A DNA stretch of 64,000 nt from positions 124,001 to 188,000 of the forward strand of contig CAYNPO010000004.1 of assembly GCA_964399165.1 (NCBI GenBank). Direction: 5' to 3'. How positions within the stretch are numbered: the first letter of the stretch is position 1; the number at the start of each line of letters is the position of its first letter. The translations under genes and the position numbers were made by a program. This DNA comes from UBA6144 sp964399165. Lineage in GTDB: Bacteria; Bdellovibrionota; Bacteriovoracia; Bacteriovoracales; Bacteriovoracaceae. Below the pieces are notes generated by a model, which made no database searches, had not been told where the DNA came from, and saw only the letters and a list, made by a program, of their open reading frames with translations. Positions 8,191 to 17,091 of this stretch are shown here, piece after piece.

Positions 8191-8612
8191 CCGTGCCTCC
8201 CGGAGGAAATCTCCACCAAGACGCCGCCGGCGCTCTTAGGATGGATGAAGTTCACCAAGCAGCCGCCGGCGCCCGTGCGCGGCGCCGGGTAGATGAAACG
8301 GTAGCCTTTGGCCTCCATCTCCCGCTGTTTGCCTTCCACGTCCTTCACTTTGAAGCACAGGTGATGGATGCCCTCCCCTTTGGCGGCGATGAACTTGCCT
8401 ATGGGGGAATCGGGCGAGGTGGGCTCCAAGAGCTCCAGGTGCGCGCAGCGGTCTAAAGGCGCGAAGGCCGTGACCACCTGCTGCTCGGCCACCACCTCCC
8501 GGGCGGGATCGAAGGCCAGGCCCAGATCCTCCCAAAAGCCCTTGCGGGCCTCGATGGATGTGACCGCGACGGCGACATGGTCCAGGATGGCGTCTTCCAG
8601 TTCAGGCAGCAT
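8187..8612 (-). CDS. mce: Methylmalonyl-CoA epimerase (VOC family)
   Basis: The 141 residues make two VOC beta-alpha-beta modules. Metal ligands are visible: His in LDHVAVAV, a Gln in AEQQVV, His in GIHHLCF and Glu in VLVEISS, the usual H-Q-H-E set. The enzyme interconverts (2S)- and (2R)-methylmalonyl-CoA in propionate and odd-chain fatty acid metabolism. The mutase is not in this window. It is the first gene of a two-gene unit with the rhomboid-like protein. The match to the family is strong in length and motif, although other VOC epimerases cannot be fully excluded. Confidence 0.9.
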   Translation of the reverse strand: MLPELEDAILDHVAVAVTSIEARKGFWEDLGLAFDPAREVVAEQQVVTAFAPLDRCAHLELLEPTSPDSPIGKFIAAKGEGIHHLCFKVKDVEGKQREMEAKGYRFIYPAPRTGAGGCLVNFIHPKSAGGVLVEISSGRHG

Positions 8613-8644
8613 GGGGACTATTATGGCCCGGCTGGTCCGGTCCG

Positions 8645-10564
8645 TCAGCTTTCGAACTGGGGCAAGTCGATGGCGTTGGCACAGTCGGTGGGATTCGCGG
8701 GGGGCGCCACGAAAGCGGGCGTGGGAGGCGGGGTACAGGTACCATTACGGCAATCCCCGTTCTTCTTGGTCGGGAAGCAGCGTTTAGCACATGTGGGGAC
8801 CCCCGCGTCGTTGGTCAGGCCGGTCCACACCACGTGGCACTCGGTCACGTCGTGCTCCTTGCACCATTCCTTAGAGATGCAGAACTCGCCGTCTTGCTTC
8901 CCGCACAGGACGGGAGGGTCGATGCTGGTGTCGTGGGGGGCGCAGCGGCCAGTGGAACTGCTGCAGCAGAAGCTGGAGCATTCCAAGTCGTTTTGGCAGG
9001 TCACGCCCACCGGGAGATTGTCCGGGGGGGTGATGTCGTCAAGGCATTGGGAAACCAGGGCGTCGGACCAGCAGCGCTGGTTGAAGCAGCACTCGCCGGA
9101 GGCGCACTGGCTGTTGGTGGCGCAGTGTTTGAAGTTGGCGAAGAGGTACTCGGTGCCGGCGGTGGAGATGCTGGTGGGCCGCACCAGTTGCAGCAGGACT
9201 TCCTTGGATTCGGCCACCAGGAACTCCACGTCGTTGGAGTCGGTGGCGAAAACCTCGATTTTGGCGGTGGCCGTGCAGGAGCCGATGTGCTCACCGTTGG
9301 GGTTGGGGTTGCTGACCCGCAGGCTGCAACCGTCCACCAGCTCGGTGGCGCCAGCGCCCGGCGTGGTGGTCACGGTCTTGGTGTCCAGGGCGGAAAAGTC
9401 CGTGGCGAGGTACTGCACGCCCGCGTTCAGCGCCAACTCCCCGAAGCGCGGGAAGAGCTTGGAGCGGTAGAGGTGCATCTCGTCCAGTTTCTCGGCGAAG
9501 GTGCCGGTGGCGGGCCAGGAGGGCGTGGAGTCGAAAAGGCCGAAGCCGGCGGGATCGAAGACCGCGTCGCCGGTGATCTCCCAGTTGGCGGCGTTCACCG
9601 CCATGAAGGGGCCGCGGTATTCCACGTTCTGGGTACCCAGGACGCCGGCCGCGCCGAAAGCGGTGAAGGAGAGATCAGGCACGCCGGTGATGGCAGAGGC
9701 ACCGCTCACCACGGTGACGGGAGAAGCCACGGAGACTGTCTTGTCGGGAAGGCAGCGGTTGAGCAGTTTGCTGGTGGTTTGGTTGTAATATCCGCTGCCG
9801 CTCCAGTCCTGCTGGGTCAGGGTCGGGAATACCTGGGTGCGGGTGGCGCCGTCGATTTTCACTAGCCCGCGGTCCACCACTTTGGCGTAGGTGTAGAGGC
9901 ACTTCTCGTCCAAGGGGGTCACGCCGTCGGCCGCGAGGCCGTCGCATAAGCCCTGCCCGGTGAAGGTGTGGTCGTCTTCCAGCCGCAAGGCCCTGCAGTA
10001 CAGGCTGGCATCGCGGTTGGAGTCCACCGGCACGGCGTCCGGGTCCGAGTAATCGCGGTAATCGTAGAGGTCGTAGATCAGGCGGAAGCGGTTGAAGGGC
10101 TTGTGCCGCAGATCCATCATCAGCACGTCGATGTCGGTGTTAGGGGTGATGCCCGGAGCGCGGGTGACGGTGGCCGGGATGTCCACGTAGTCGCGGGAGG
10201 CGCCGAAGCTGAAGCGCACCTTCACGTGGCTCGCACCCAGGGAGCGGATGTTGAGGCCGCCCAGGTAAAGGTGGCCGGCGTAGTTCTTCGGCAGGGTGAG
10301 CTTCCTCACGTAGGAGCCCGCGCCGGAAAGCCCGGTGCCGGTGTGGTAGGTGGGATAATCGGCGGTGGTGATGTTGGGCTCCACCAGGTGGCGGATCTCG
10401 ACTTTCGGAAGAGCGGTGGCGGGGTTGCCGGTGGGCCCGCCGCCGGAGCCGCCGGTCTGCTGGTCATCGGCGGTGGCGCCGGGGAGCGCGCGGGTGGGCA
10501 CCTTCTCGGCCAAACACGAGCTCAGGAGCGCCAGGGCGGCGACCAGGCAAACGGTGCGTGACAT
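8645..10564 (-). CDS. Large lipoprotein with Cys-rich C-terminal repeats
   Basis: The start is set at the ATG at 10564, which opens a lipoprotein signal (MSRTVCLVAALALLSSC). About 470 residues of beta-rich sequence follow a Gly/Ser/Pro linker. The last 150 residues contain many Cys in short patterns such as SQCASGECCFNQRCW and LECSSFCCSSSTGRC, where C-x5-CC-x4-C spacing recurs, then a tail with CRNGTC and PPTPAF. Such knots are known in extracellular or surface proteins and would need periplasmic oxidation. Function unknown; an adhesin or surface-display role is a guess. It stands alone, 32 nt upstream of the epimerase gene in transcription order. Confidence 0.8.
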   Translation of the reverse strand: MSRTVCLVAALALLSSCLAEKVPTRALPGATADDQQTGGSGGGPTGNPATALPKVEIRHLVEPNITTADYPTYHTGTGLSGAGSYVRKLTLPKNYAGHLYLGGLNIRSLGASHVKVRFSFGASRDYVDIPATVTRAPGITPNTDIDVLMMDLRHKPFNRFRLIYDLYDYRDYSDPDAVPVDSNRDASLYCRALRLEDDHTFTGQGLCDGLAADGVTPLDEKCLYTYAKVVDRGLVKIDGATRTQVFPTLTQQDWSGSGYYNQTTSKLLNRCLPDKTVSVASPVTVVSGASAITGVPDLSFTAFGAAGVLGTQNVEYRGPFMAVNAANWEITGDAVFDPAGFGLFDSTPSWPATGTFAEKLDEMHLYRSKLFPRFGELALNAGVQYLATDFSALDTKTVTTTPGAGATELVDGCSLRVSNPNPNGEHIGSCTATAKIEVFATDSNDVEFLVAESKEVLLQLVRPTSISTAGTEYLFANFKHCATNSQCASGECCFNQRCWSDALVSQCLDDITPPDNLPVGVTCQNDLECSSFCCSSSTGRCAPHDTSIDPPVLCGKQDGEFCISKEWCKEHDVTECHVVWTGLTNDAGVPTCAKRCFPTKKNGDCRNGTCTPPPTPAFVAPPANPTDCANAIDLPQFES

Positions 10565-10718
10565 GGGAGTAATGGGCCTCAAAACGTGCTCCTCCACCCG
10601 TCTTATCGACCCTGGGAGCAGTGGGTTTTACGACGGTAAGTGGCCTCTTGGGCGCTCCGGATAAATGCCCGGAAACACGGAGGGGAGCGGCAAAAACAGC
10701 CGGTCTCCGAGCGGGATC

Positions 10719-11249
10719 CTAGGGGATCGCCTCGAAGGTCCCCTTTTCGCGGTTTTTGCGGAAGGCGACGGCGGGATAGAGTCGCCCATGGAAGGTGACC
10801 CAGTAGCCAGGCGCCACCAGGCGGGCAGCGAACAAAGCTTCGACCACGTTCTGGGTGGCGTCGGAATCGTCGAACCCCATGGGACGCATGGCACCCGTGA
10901 ACACCACCGGCACCCTGGGCATTGGAAAGGCCTGGACGCAGTGGGCGGCGGTGCGGTCCATGGTATCGGTGCCGTGGAGGACCACGATGGGATGACCCTC
11001 CCCTTCCAGGCGGCGCACCTCCGCGCACACCGCTTCCCGGTCTTTGTCGTCCATGTCCAGGGAGTCCTTGGCCATGAGAGCGTGTACCCGGATGTCGGTA
11101 TAAGGCAAACGTAACTTCTGCAGGATTTTGCCGCGGATGATGGAGGCCCGGTTGCCCAGGGTGCCATCAGTCTCATCGTAAATCTTTTCGATGGTGCCAC
11201 CGGTGGTGACTACGTTGACGGGGAGTATCGGGTTCGGATTGTTCTCCAT
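10719..11249 (-). CDS. Short asparaginase-family protein (N-terminal domain only)
   Basis: The 176 residues cover only the N-terminal catalytic domain of L-asparaginase I/II enzymes (usually about 330 residues). Both active-site elements are present: VTTGGTIEK (nucleophilic Thr) and VVLHGTDTMDRTA (Thr-Asp pair). The C-terminal domain that helps bind substrate at the dimer interface is missing, and the gene ends cleanly with TAG. Stand-alone single-domain members exist in databases as asparaginase-domain proteins of uncertain activity. It is divergent from htpG; the 80-bp gap must hold both promoters. Confidence 0.8.
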   Translation of the reverse strand: MENNPNPILPVNVVTTGGTIEKIYDETDGTLGNRASIIRGKILQKLRLPYTDIRVHALMAKDSLDMDDKDREAVCAEVRRLEGEGHPIVVLHGTDTMDRTAAHCVQAFPMPRVPVVFTGAMRPMGFDDSDATQNVVEALFAARLVAPGYWVTFHGRLYPAVAFRKNREKGTFEAIP

Positions 11250-11329
11250 GCTGCCCTTGACGCCTGTGCGGCTATCTCCATATTGTTCCCTGTCAATTTA
11301 CCACGTTTCCGCGCTTTGAGGAGGAACCC

Positions 11330-13177
11330 ATGCCCGCCCGCACAGGCCAGATTTCGGTCAAAACCCAGGACATCTTCCCCATCATCAAAAAATGGCTCTA
11401 CTCCGAGCACGACATTTTCCTGCGCGAGCTGGTGTCTAACGCCTGTGACGCCGTCACGAAGCGTCATGCATTGGCGCGCACCCAGGGCCATGAGGCCCCG
11501 GAAGGGCTGGTGCGGGTGGTGGTGGACCAAGCGGCCGGCACCCTTGCCATCCACGACAACGGCGTGGGCATGACCGAGGAAGAGGTTGAGAAGTACCTGG
11601 CCCAACTGGCTTTTTCCGGCGCCGCGGAGTTCGTTGAAAAGATGAAGCAGCAGGGCCAGAACGCCGACGTCATCGGGAAGTTCGGCCTGGGGTTCTATTC
11701 CGCCTTCATGGTGGCCGAAACCGTCACCGTAGACACGCTCTCCATGCAGCCCGGGGCCGCTCCCACCACCTGGACCTGCCACGGCGACGTGGATTACCAG
11801 TTCGCCCCGTCCACGCGCACCGAGCCCGGGACCACCATCACACTCAAGATCAACGCCGACTCCGGCGAGTTCCTCAACCGCTGGAAGGTGTCCGAGACCC
11901 TACGACGCTACTGCGACTTCATGCCGTACAAAATCCAGGTCGCCGAGACCGGCAAAGAAGAGGCGGAGACCATCAATGAGACCGCCCCCTTGTGGAAGAA
12001 AGACCCAACCCAGGCCACGGAGCAGGACTACAAGGACTTCTACCGACAGCTCTTCCCCATGGATCCGGAGCCCCTGTTCTGGCTGCACCTGAACGTGGAT
12101 CACCCCTTCACTCTCCAGGGCATCTTGTACTTTCCCCGCGTGAACCCCGCCAAGCCCATGCAGGAGCGTGGGATCAAGCTCTACTGCAAGCAAGTCTTCG
12201 TTTCTGACAACGTCAAGGACGTGCTGCCAGATTTCCTCCAGCTCCTCAAGGGGGCCATCGATTCGGCGGACATCCCGCTGAACGTCTCCCGCTCGGCGCT
12301 TCAGGGCGATCCCAACGTGAAAAAGATCGCCAACTACGTGGTGAAGAAAATGGCGGAGAGCCTCAAGAAGCTCCATCGGGACGACCGCTCCCGTTTCGAG
12401 GCGGTTTGGCCCGACATCGCCCTGTTCGTTAAGTATGGTTGCGTCTCCGACGAGAAATTCGACGAGCTCGCCCGTCCGTTCGTGCTGTTCAACGATTCGG
12501 CCGGCAAGCTAGTGACCCTCGAGGAATATGCCGCCGCCGCTCCCGAAGCCTACAGGGAGAAAATGAAAGACCTGGTGCTCACCTTCGACGCCAAAGAAGG
12601 GGACGAGGCCTTGCGCCGGCGACTCCTGAGCGAGGGCGTGCACGCCATCACCACCGATCAGATGATCGACCCGCACTTCATCCAGCATGTGGAGGCCCGC
12701 AAGCAGGGCGAGCGCGCCTGGCGCTTTGCCGCCCTCGAGAGCGAAGCCGGGAACTTGCTGGACGGCGGCGCCGTGGGCCCGGACGACCTGCGCATCCGAG
12801 ATTTCGTGAAGGAGGCCCTGGGTGAGGGTGCCCCCGAGGTGGAAGTGAAGTCCCTCAAGGACACGGCGGTTCCCGCTTACTTCAAGGCAGACGAGCAAAT
12901 GCGCCGGTTCCAGCACATGGCCCGGGGAATGGGGCAGAACCAGGCCTTCCCACTGTCCAAGACCTTAGTGGTGAATCCCACCCACTCATTGGTGCAGAAC
13001 GCCTGGAAACTCTGGGGCACCGACGGCAAGCAGGACTTGGCACGCAAAATCGTGGCCCATGTGCGGGACCTCGCCAACCTGTCGTCCGAAGGTTTGCCGG
13101 AAGGCAAGAAGGACGCCTTCGTGGGCCGCTCCCAGGAGTTGGTCCAAGAACTTTCCCGTCTCATCCTGAACGGCTGA
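11330..13177 (+). CDS. htpG: Chaperone HtpG (Hsp90)
   Basis: The 615 residues follow bacterial Hsp90: N-terminal GHKL ATPase with the ELVSNACDA helix, DNGVGM and GKFGLGFYSAFMV, then the middle domain (RGIKLYCKQVFVSD and the SRSALQ catalytic Arg loop) and the C-terminal dimerisation domain. It remodels client proteins with ATP in the cytoplasm. GAGGAGG precedes the ATG. No CIRCE element is visible upstream. A histidine kinase begins 10 nt after the stop, so they may be co-transcribed. Confidence 0.97.
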   Translation: MPARTGQISVKTQDIFPIIKKWLYSEHDIFLRELVSNACDAVTKRHALARTQGHEAPEGLVRVVVDQAAGTLAIHDNGVGMTEEEVEKYLAQLAFSGAAEFVEKMKQQGQNADVIGKFGLGFYSAFMVAETVTVDTLSMQPGAAPTTWTCHGDVDYQFAPSTRTEPGTTITLKINADSGEFLNRWKVSETLRRYCDFMPYKIQVAETGKEEAETINETAPLWKKDPTQATEQDYKDFYRQLFPMDPEPLFWLHLNVDHPFTLQGILYFPRVNPAKPMQERGIKLYCKQVFVSDNVKDVLPDFLQLLKGAIDSADIPLNVSRSALQGDPNVKKIANYVVKKMAESLKKLHRDDRSRFEAVWPDIALFVKYGCVSDEKFDELARPFVLFNDSAGKLVTLEEYAAAAPEAYREKMKDLVLTFDAKEGDEALRRRLLSEGVHAITTDQMIDPHFIQHVEARKQGERAWRFAALESEAGNLLDGGAVGPDDLRIRDFVKEALGEGAPEVEVKSLKDTAVPAYFKADEQMRRFQHMARGMGQNQAFPLSKTLVVNPTHSLVQNAWKLWGTDGKQDLARKIVAHVRDLANLSSEGLPEGKKDAFVGRSQELVQELSRLILNG

Positions 13178-13187
13178 GCGGGCAAGG

Positions 13188-14720
13188 ATGACCACCTCCC
13201 CGCGAGAAGAGCAGGACAAGCGCGTCGCCGAATTGGAAGAGGACCTACGGCGCACGCGCTCGTTCCTCGAGGGGATAGCGGAGGTTGCGAGCATCGGCAA
13301 CTGGGAGGTGGACCTCAAGACAGGCGCACGCCACTGGAGCCGACAGACCTACATCCTCCACGGCTTCGATCACGCAGGCCCCCCACCCGAGCGCCAGGAA
13401 GTTTCGGCGCGGCTTCATCCGCACGACAACGCCCTCCTGATCGCCCTGCGCGACGAGACGATCCGTACTGGACAACCCTTCGGCCTGGACGTGCGCGCGC
13501 GTCCCCACGGAACCGAATACCGCTGGATGCGGGTGGAGGGACGCGCGGATGTGCAGGCAGGTGAGGTGGTGCGCATCTACGGCACCTACCAGGACATCCA
13601 CGAGAGGAAATCCCAGGCGGAGGCCATCCGCGCGCGGGAGGGAAAACTCAAAATGCTGGAGAATCTGGCCAACCTCTCGCCGGACATACTCGCCATTTCC
13701 GACCTGGGGGGGCGCGTGGTCTACCTCAATCCCGCCGCGCGCCGGATCGGATGGCTCCCGGAAGCCTCGGCCTTCTCCTTTTTTCCCATTCCCAGCGTGG
13801 AGTACTTCCTGGAGAAAATCTGGCCCGTCCTCACGGGGGGGGAAGTATGGGAGGGGGAAATGCAGTTCCTAGACCTCCTGCGCGGTGAGGAGTTCCCGGT
13901 CTACCAACGCTCCTTTCTCCTGCGCGACTCCGCGGGAAATCCTTCGTCGGTGGCCACCATTGCCACCGACTTGCGTGAACGAAAAAGGCTGGAAGCCGAA
14001 ATCGAGCGCCAGCGACTGCAGTTCGTGCACAATTCCAAAATGTCTTCCTTGGGGGAGATGGCGGCGGGACTCGCCCATGAAGTGAACAACCCCCTGGCCA
14101 TCCTCAAGGGCAACGCCAACGTGCTGGCCATGGAACTGGCCGCTCCCTGGACGGACCGGGAATTGGTGGCCAAAACCCTCAAGACGATGGATGCCACTGT
14201 GGACCGCATCGCCGGCATCATCAAGGGTCTGCGTAATTTCGCCCGCGACGGTTCCCAGGACCCGCTGGTGCCGATTCCCGTGGCGCGGGTGGTGGAGACG
14301 ACCCTCTCCTTCTGTAAATCACGCTTCGAGAACCATGGTATCCGGCTGGAACTCGGCCCCCCCACGGATGCCGTGCTGCGGGGCCAAGAATCCCAGCTCC
14401 AACAGGCCCTCCTCAATTTGCTGAACAACGCTTTCGACGCCGCCAAGGAGTCCCCGGACAAGTGGGTCCGCTTGGGTGTCGCGCAGGCAGGCGGTGTCCT
14501 GCGGCTGGAAGTGGACGACTCCGGCAAAGGCATCCCCCCTGCGATCCGGGACCGGGTGATGGAACCTTTCTTCACCACCAAGGACGTCGGCAAAGGCACG
14601 GGCCTGGGTCTCTCCATTTGCCGTGGCATCGTGGAGTCCCATGGCGGCCGTCTTTACATAGACGAAGCCGCGCCTTACACGCGCTTCGTGATGGAGTTTC
14701 CGCGCAGCTTAGGGACCTAG
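13188..14720 (+). CDS. PAS-domain histidine kinase
   Basis: A cytoplasmic kinase of 510 residues with no membrane segment: an N-terminal coiled coil, a PAS domain (about 25-150, ending GTYQDIHERK), a second PAS (about 165-275, ending TDLRERKRLE), then a HisKA domain with phospho-acceptor His297 in GLAHEVNNPLAIL, and a full HATPase domain: N box LLNLLNNAFDA, G1 DDSGKGI, F box FFTTK, G2 GKGTGLGLSI. All catalytic boxes are intact. No response regulator is adjacent, so it is an orphan. It lies 10 nt downstream of htpG. Its stop overlaps the stop of the convergent gene by 4 nt (CTAG). Confidence 0.95.
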   Translation: MTTSPREEQDKRVAELEEDLRRTRSFLEGIAEVASIGNWEVDLKTGARHWSRQTYILHGFDHAGPPPERQEVSARLHPHDNALLIALRDETIRTGQPFGLDVRARPHGTEYRWMRVEGRADVQAGEVVRIYGTYQDIHERKSQAEAIRAREGKLKMLENLANLSPDILAISDLGGRVVYLNPAARRIGWLPEASAFSFFPIPSVEYFLEKIWPVLTGGEVWEGEMQFLDLLRGEEFPVYQRSFLLRDSAGNPSSVATIATDLRERKRLEAEIERQRLQFVHNSKMSSLGEMAAGLAHEVNNPLAILKGNANVLAMELAAPWTDRELVAKTLKTMDATVDRIAGIIKGLRNFARDGSQDPLVPIPVARVVETTLSFCKSRFENHGIRLELGPPTDAVLRGQESQLQQALLNLLNNAFDAAKESPDKWVRLGVAQAGGVLRLEVDDSGKGIPPAIRDRVMEPFFTTKDVGKGTGLGLSICRGIVESHGGRLYIDEAAPYTRFVMEFPRSLGT

Positions 14721-16960
14721 TGGCCGTGGATCCCCACCGCCACGCCCTCACCCGCCAGCTTGCGCCCCACCGCCATCTCTACGGCGGAGCGGAGTCCACT
14801 GTAGACCCTCGGCCCGAGCACGCGGCGCTCCTGCTCACCGGCAGAGCGCCCTTCCACCGCGAGTTTGCCCCAAAGGGCGTCCACATGGGAGCTCAGCTTG
14901 GCTTCCAAACAAGCGTCTTGCTTACTGGTGTCTTTCTGGGAGCAGCTGGAGGCCAAGAGTTTGCCCTCTTCGCCCAGCAGGTCCCGGAAATGGGAGAGAA
15001 AGCCGTTCACCGATTTTTGTCCTAAGCGAGCCGCCCGTTGCCAAGCGGGATCCACGTCCGCGCCAAGATCGCCCAACACCGCTTTGCGCTCTTTGGCCGT
15101 AAAGCCCGCCGTGGTGAGGGCGGCACCGAGGGCACCGGAATAGGGAGCGGCGAAACATTCTTTCGCCCGTGGGGTTCCGACGCATTGGAGCCACGCCTGC
15201 AGTCCTGCCCCGTCCTTGGCACGGGACTCGTGGAAAGCCAGCGCGCGGTCCACGTAGCCTGCGTTCCCCGCCAAGCGGCGGTGGAAAGAGAGCCTGCGCC
15301 CATAAGCCGCCTCAAGGGCCGCCGTCGCGGCAGCGGGAGGCTTGCCCCCGGCAAAGGCTTCACAGGCCATGGGGTTGGCCTTGGCCGAGCCCAGGGCCTC
15401 TTTCAGGAAAGAGCGCCGGGTTGCCTCCAGGCAGTCGCCCGCTTTGCCCTGACAAGACTTGAGGTGGCTGAGGACCGTGCGGTCCATGCCTTCCAGATGC
15501 GGACGGATCAGGCCATAGGCCCGGTTATCACCCTCATAGGATTCGCCGCCGAAAACCTCTTGCTTGATCCAGTTGTAGATTTCCCGGGGGATGGTCTCGT
15601 AGGTGTAGTCCGGATCTAAACGGAAACGCATGATGGTTTGCGCGAAATTCTCCGCCAATTGGGAAGAGGCGTAGGAGTCCACCAGCTGGGCGGGGGGAAG
15701 TGAGGTGCGCCAGTGGCGCATGCAGTAGCCTTGCACCAGACGGCGCTCTGCCACGTTTTCGGTCCAGCGCCCCATACGGCGCCAGTTCTCGCTGGAGGAA
15801 TAGAACAACATGTCCGGGCCTCCTCCGCAGGGGCCATCCGGGTGGTTCTTGTCTTGGGCAAGGTGAGCGGGGATCTGACGCGCGCTCTGCCGGGCGATGA
15901 GGTCGGCTTGTCGTTGGCGGGCGAACTCGAAATCCAGTTGGTGGGCGAGTTCGTGGACGATGGTCGTGTAGAAGTTCCCTACGGCCGCGCGGCCGAACTG
16001 GTCGCTGGTGCGCGTGTTCCATCCGGTGAAGTCGCGGGGGGAGATGAGGGTGTCAATGCCTCCGTCGGTGATGTTCATGCAAGGCGCGCGGCCCACACCC
16101 CGCGGCCCGTCGGCGCCGTCCACCATCTGGAGATAGCCTTCGTAAGCGGAAATCGCGCACGCGCTGCCGCCCCAATGGGAAAAGCCCTTGGCGTCAGGAT
16201 AGCCGACCCCCCTGGGCATGCGTTGGATTTCCTTCAAATGCGGCAGGCGACGGAAGGATTCCGGGAGCAGGTGGCTCACCCGCCAGAAGACGTAGAGCTC
16301 ATCCCGCGTGAAGAGGTAGTCCGAGAGAGGTTTCTCCACCCGGGCCCTTCGCGCGCGGTCCTCAGCGCTGGTGGACGTGCCCGTTTCCCGGTAAATGCCG
16401 GGATCAGAACCGGGGCGGCCGGAGGGGGCGTTATTGACGGCGAGGAAGTTGCCCATCTTGAGGTACCACAGATAAATGGCCCATCCCTCCAGGCCATCGC
16501 TGCTTCCATAATAACGGGAGATCACACAGGGAACGTCCTGGCATCCGGAGATGTCGGGGTCGTTCTCGCGTCCGGGCCTCAGGTCGCCCAGGCGATTGCC
16601 GTAAGCGATGAGAAAACGTGCCTGGCCAGCGGGGAGGTTGGCGAAATCCAAGTGGCGCCACGAAGTGGGGGTTTGTTCCTGACGCCCCCTCCTTTGGCGA
16701 CTTTGCCACCAGCGGCGGCGGGGAAGCTGCAGCGGTGGCTGCTGGGATTCGTAATGTTCCGCTTCAGCGCGGATATGGGACACGGTGAAGAGGTCCCGGC
16801 GGCATTCAAAGCCCTCGTTGGCGGGAGTGCGTCCCAGAGTAACAGGGGGCGTGAATTCCGTGGTGGGGAGGAAGCGGCCCAGGAGCCCCGGTTCAGCCGG
16901 GGTCGCCGTCAGCGCCTCGCCGGCCAAGAGAAGGATCAGGGCGTACCAATTTCTGCGCAT
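14717..16960 (-). CDS. Secreted HExxH metallopeptidase-like protein
   Basis: A protein of 747 residues from the ATG at 16960, chosen because GAGGAA precedes it and a signal peptide follows (MRRNWYALILLLAGEALTA). A gluzincin/metzincin-type zinc motif HELAHQLDFE is centred on His336. The flanks have several Cys and aromatic residues, and the C-terminal 250 residues include a Cys-containing helical region (CQGKAGDCLEA, CVGTPRAKECF). I do not recognise the family, but a secreted zinc peptidase is the simplest reading. It is divergent from another HExxH lipoprotein gene, 131 bp apart, and converges with the kinase gene by a 4-nt stop overlap. Confidence 0.8.
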   Translation of the reverse strand: MRRNWYALILLLAGEALTATPAEPGLLGRFLPTTEFTPPVTLGRTPANEGFECRRDLFTVSHIRAEAEHYESQQPPLQLPRRRWWQSRQRRGRQEQTPTSWRHLDFANLPAGQARFLIAYGNRLGDLRPGRENDPDISGCQDVPCVISRYYGSSDGLEGWAIYLWYLKMGNFLAVNNAPSGRPGSDPGIYRETGTSTSAEDRARRARVEKPLSDYLFTRDELYVFWRVSHLLPESFRRLPHLKEIQRMPRGVGYPDAKGFSHWGGSACAISAYEGYLQMVDGADGPRGVGRAPCMNITDGGIDTLISPRDFTGWNTRTSDQFGRAAVGNFYTTIVHELAHQLDFEFARQRQADLIARQSARQIPAHLAQDKNHPDGPCGGGPDMLFYSSSENWRRMGRWTENVAERRLVQGYCMRHWRTSLPPAQLVDSYASSQLAENFAQTIMRFRLDPDYTYETIPREIYNWIKQEVFGGESYEGDNRAYGLIRPHLEGMDRTVLSHLKSCQGKAGDCLEATRRSFLKEALGSAKANPMACEAFAGGKPPAAATAALEAAYGRRLSFHRRLAGNAGYVDRALAFHESRAKDGAGLQAWLQCVGTPRAKECFAAPYSGALGAALTTAGFTAKERKAVLGDLGADVDPAWQRAARLGQKSVNGFLSHFRDLLGEEGKLLASSCSQKDTSKQDACLEAKLSSHVDALWGKLAVEGRSAGEQERRVLGPRVYSGLRSAVEMAVGRKLAGEGVAVGIHGH

Positions 16961-17091
16961 GAGGTTCCTCCAAAATAGTCCCTTCCGATTGTAGGCCATT
17001 TCCCGGTCGCTTATTGCCCCGGCAAAACCTCCCCCATTACCCATTCAACCCTGGGGAGCGGGCCTCCGATGAGAAACGAAAGAGAGGCTTT

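Noticed and set aside
11250..11329. CIRCE/HrcA site upstream of htpG
   Set aside because: No TTAGCACTC-N9-GAGTGCTAA-like repeat is present.
15713..16978. A 421-codon plus-strand ORF
   Set aside because: It is a shadow of the HELAH metallopeptidase-like gene.
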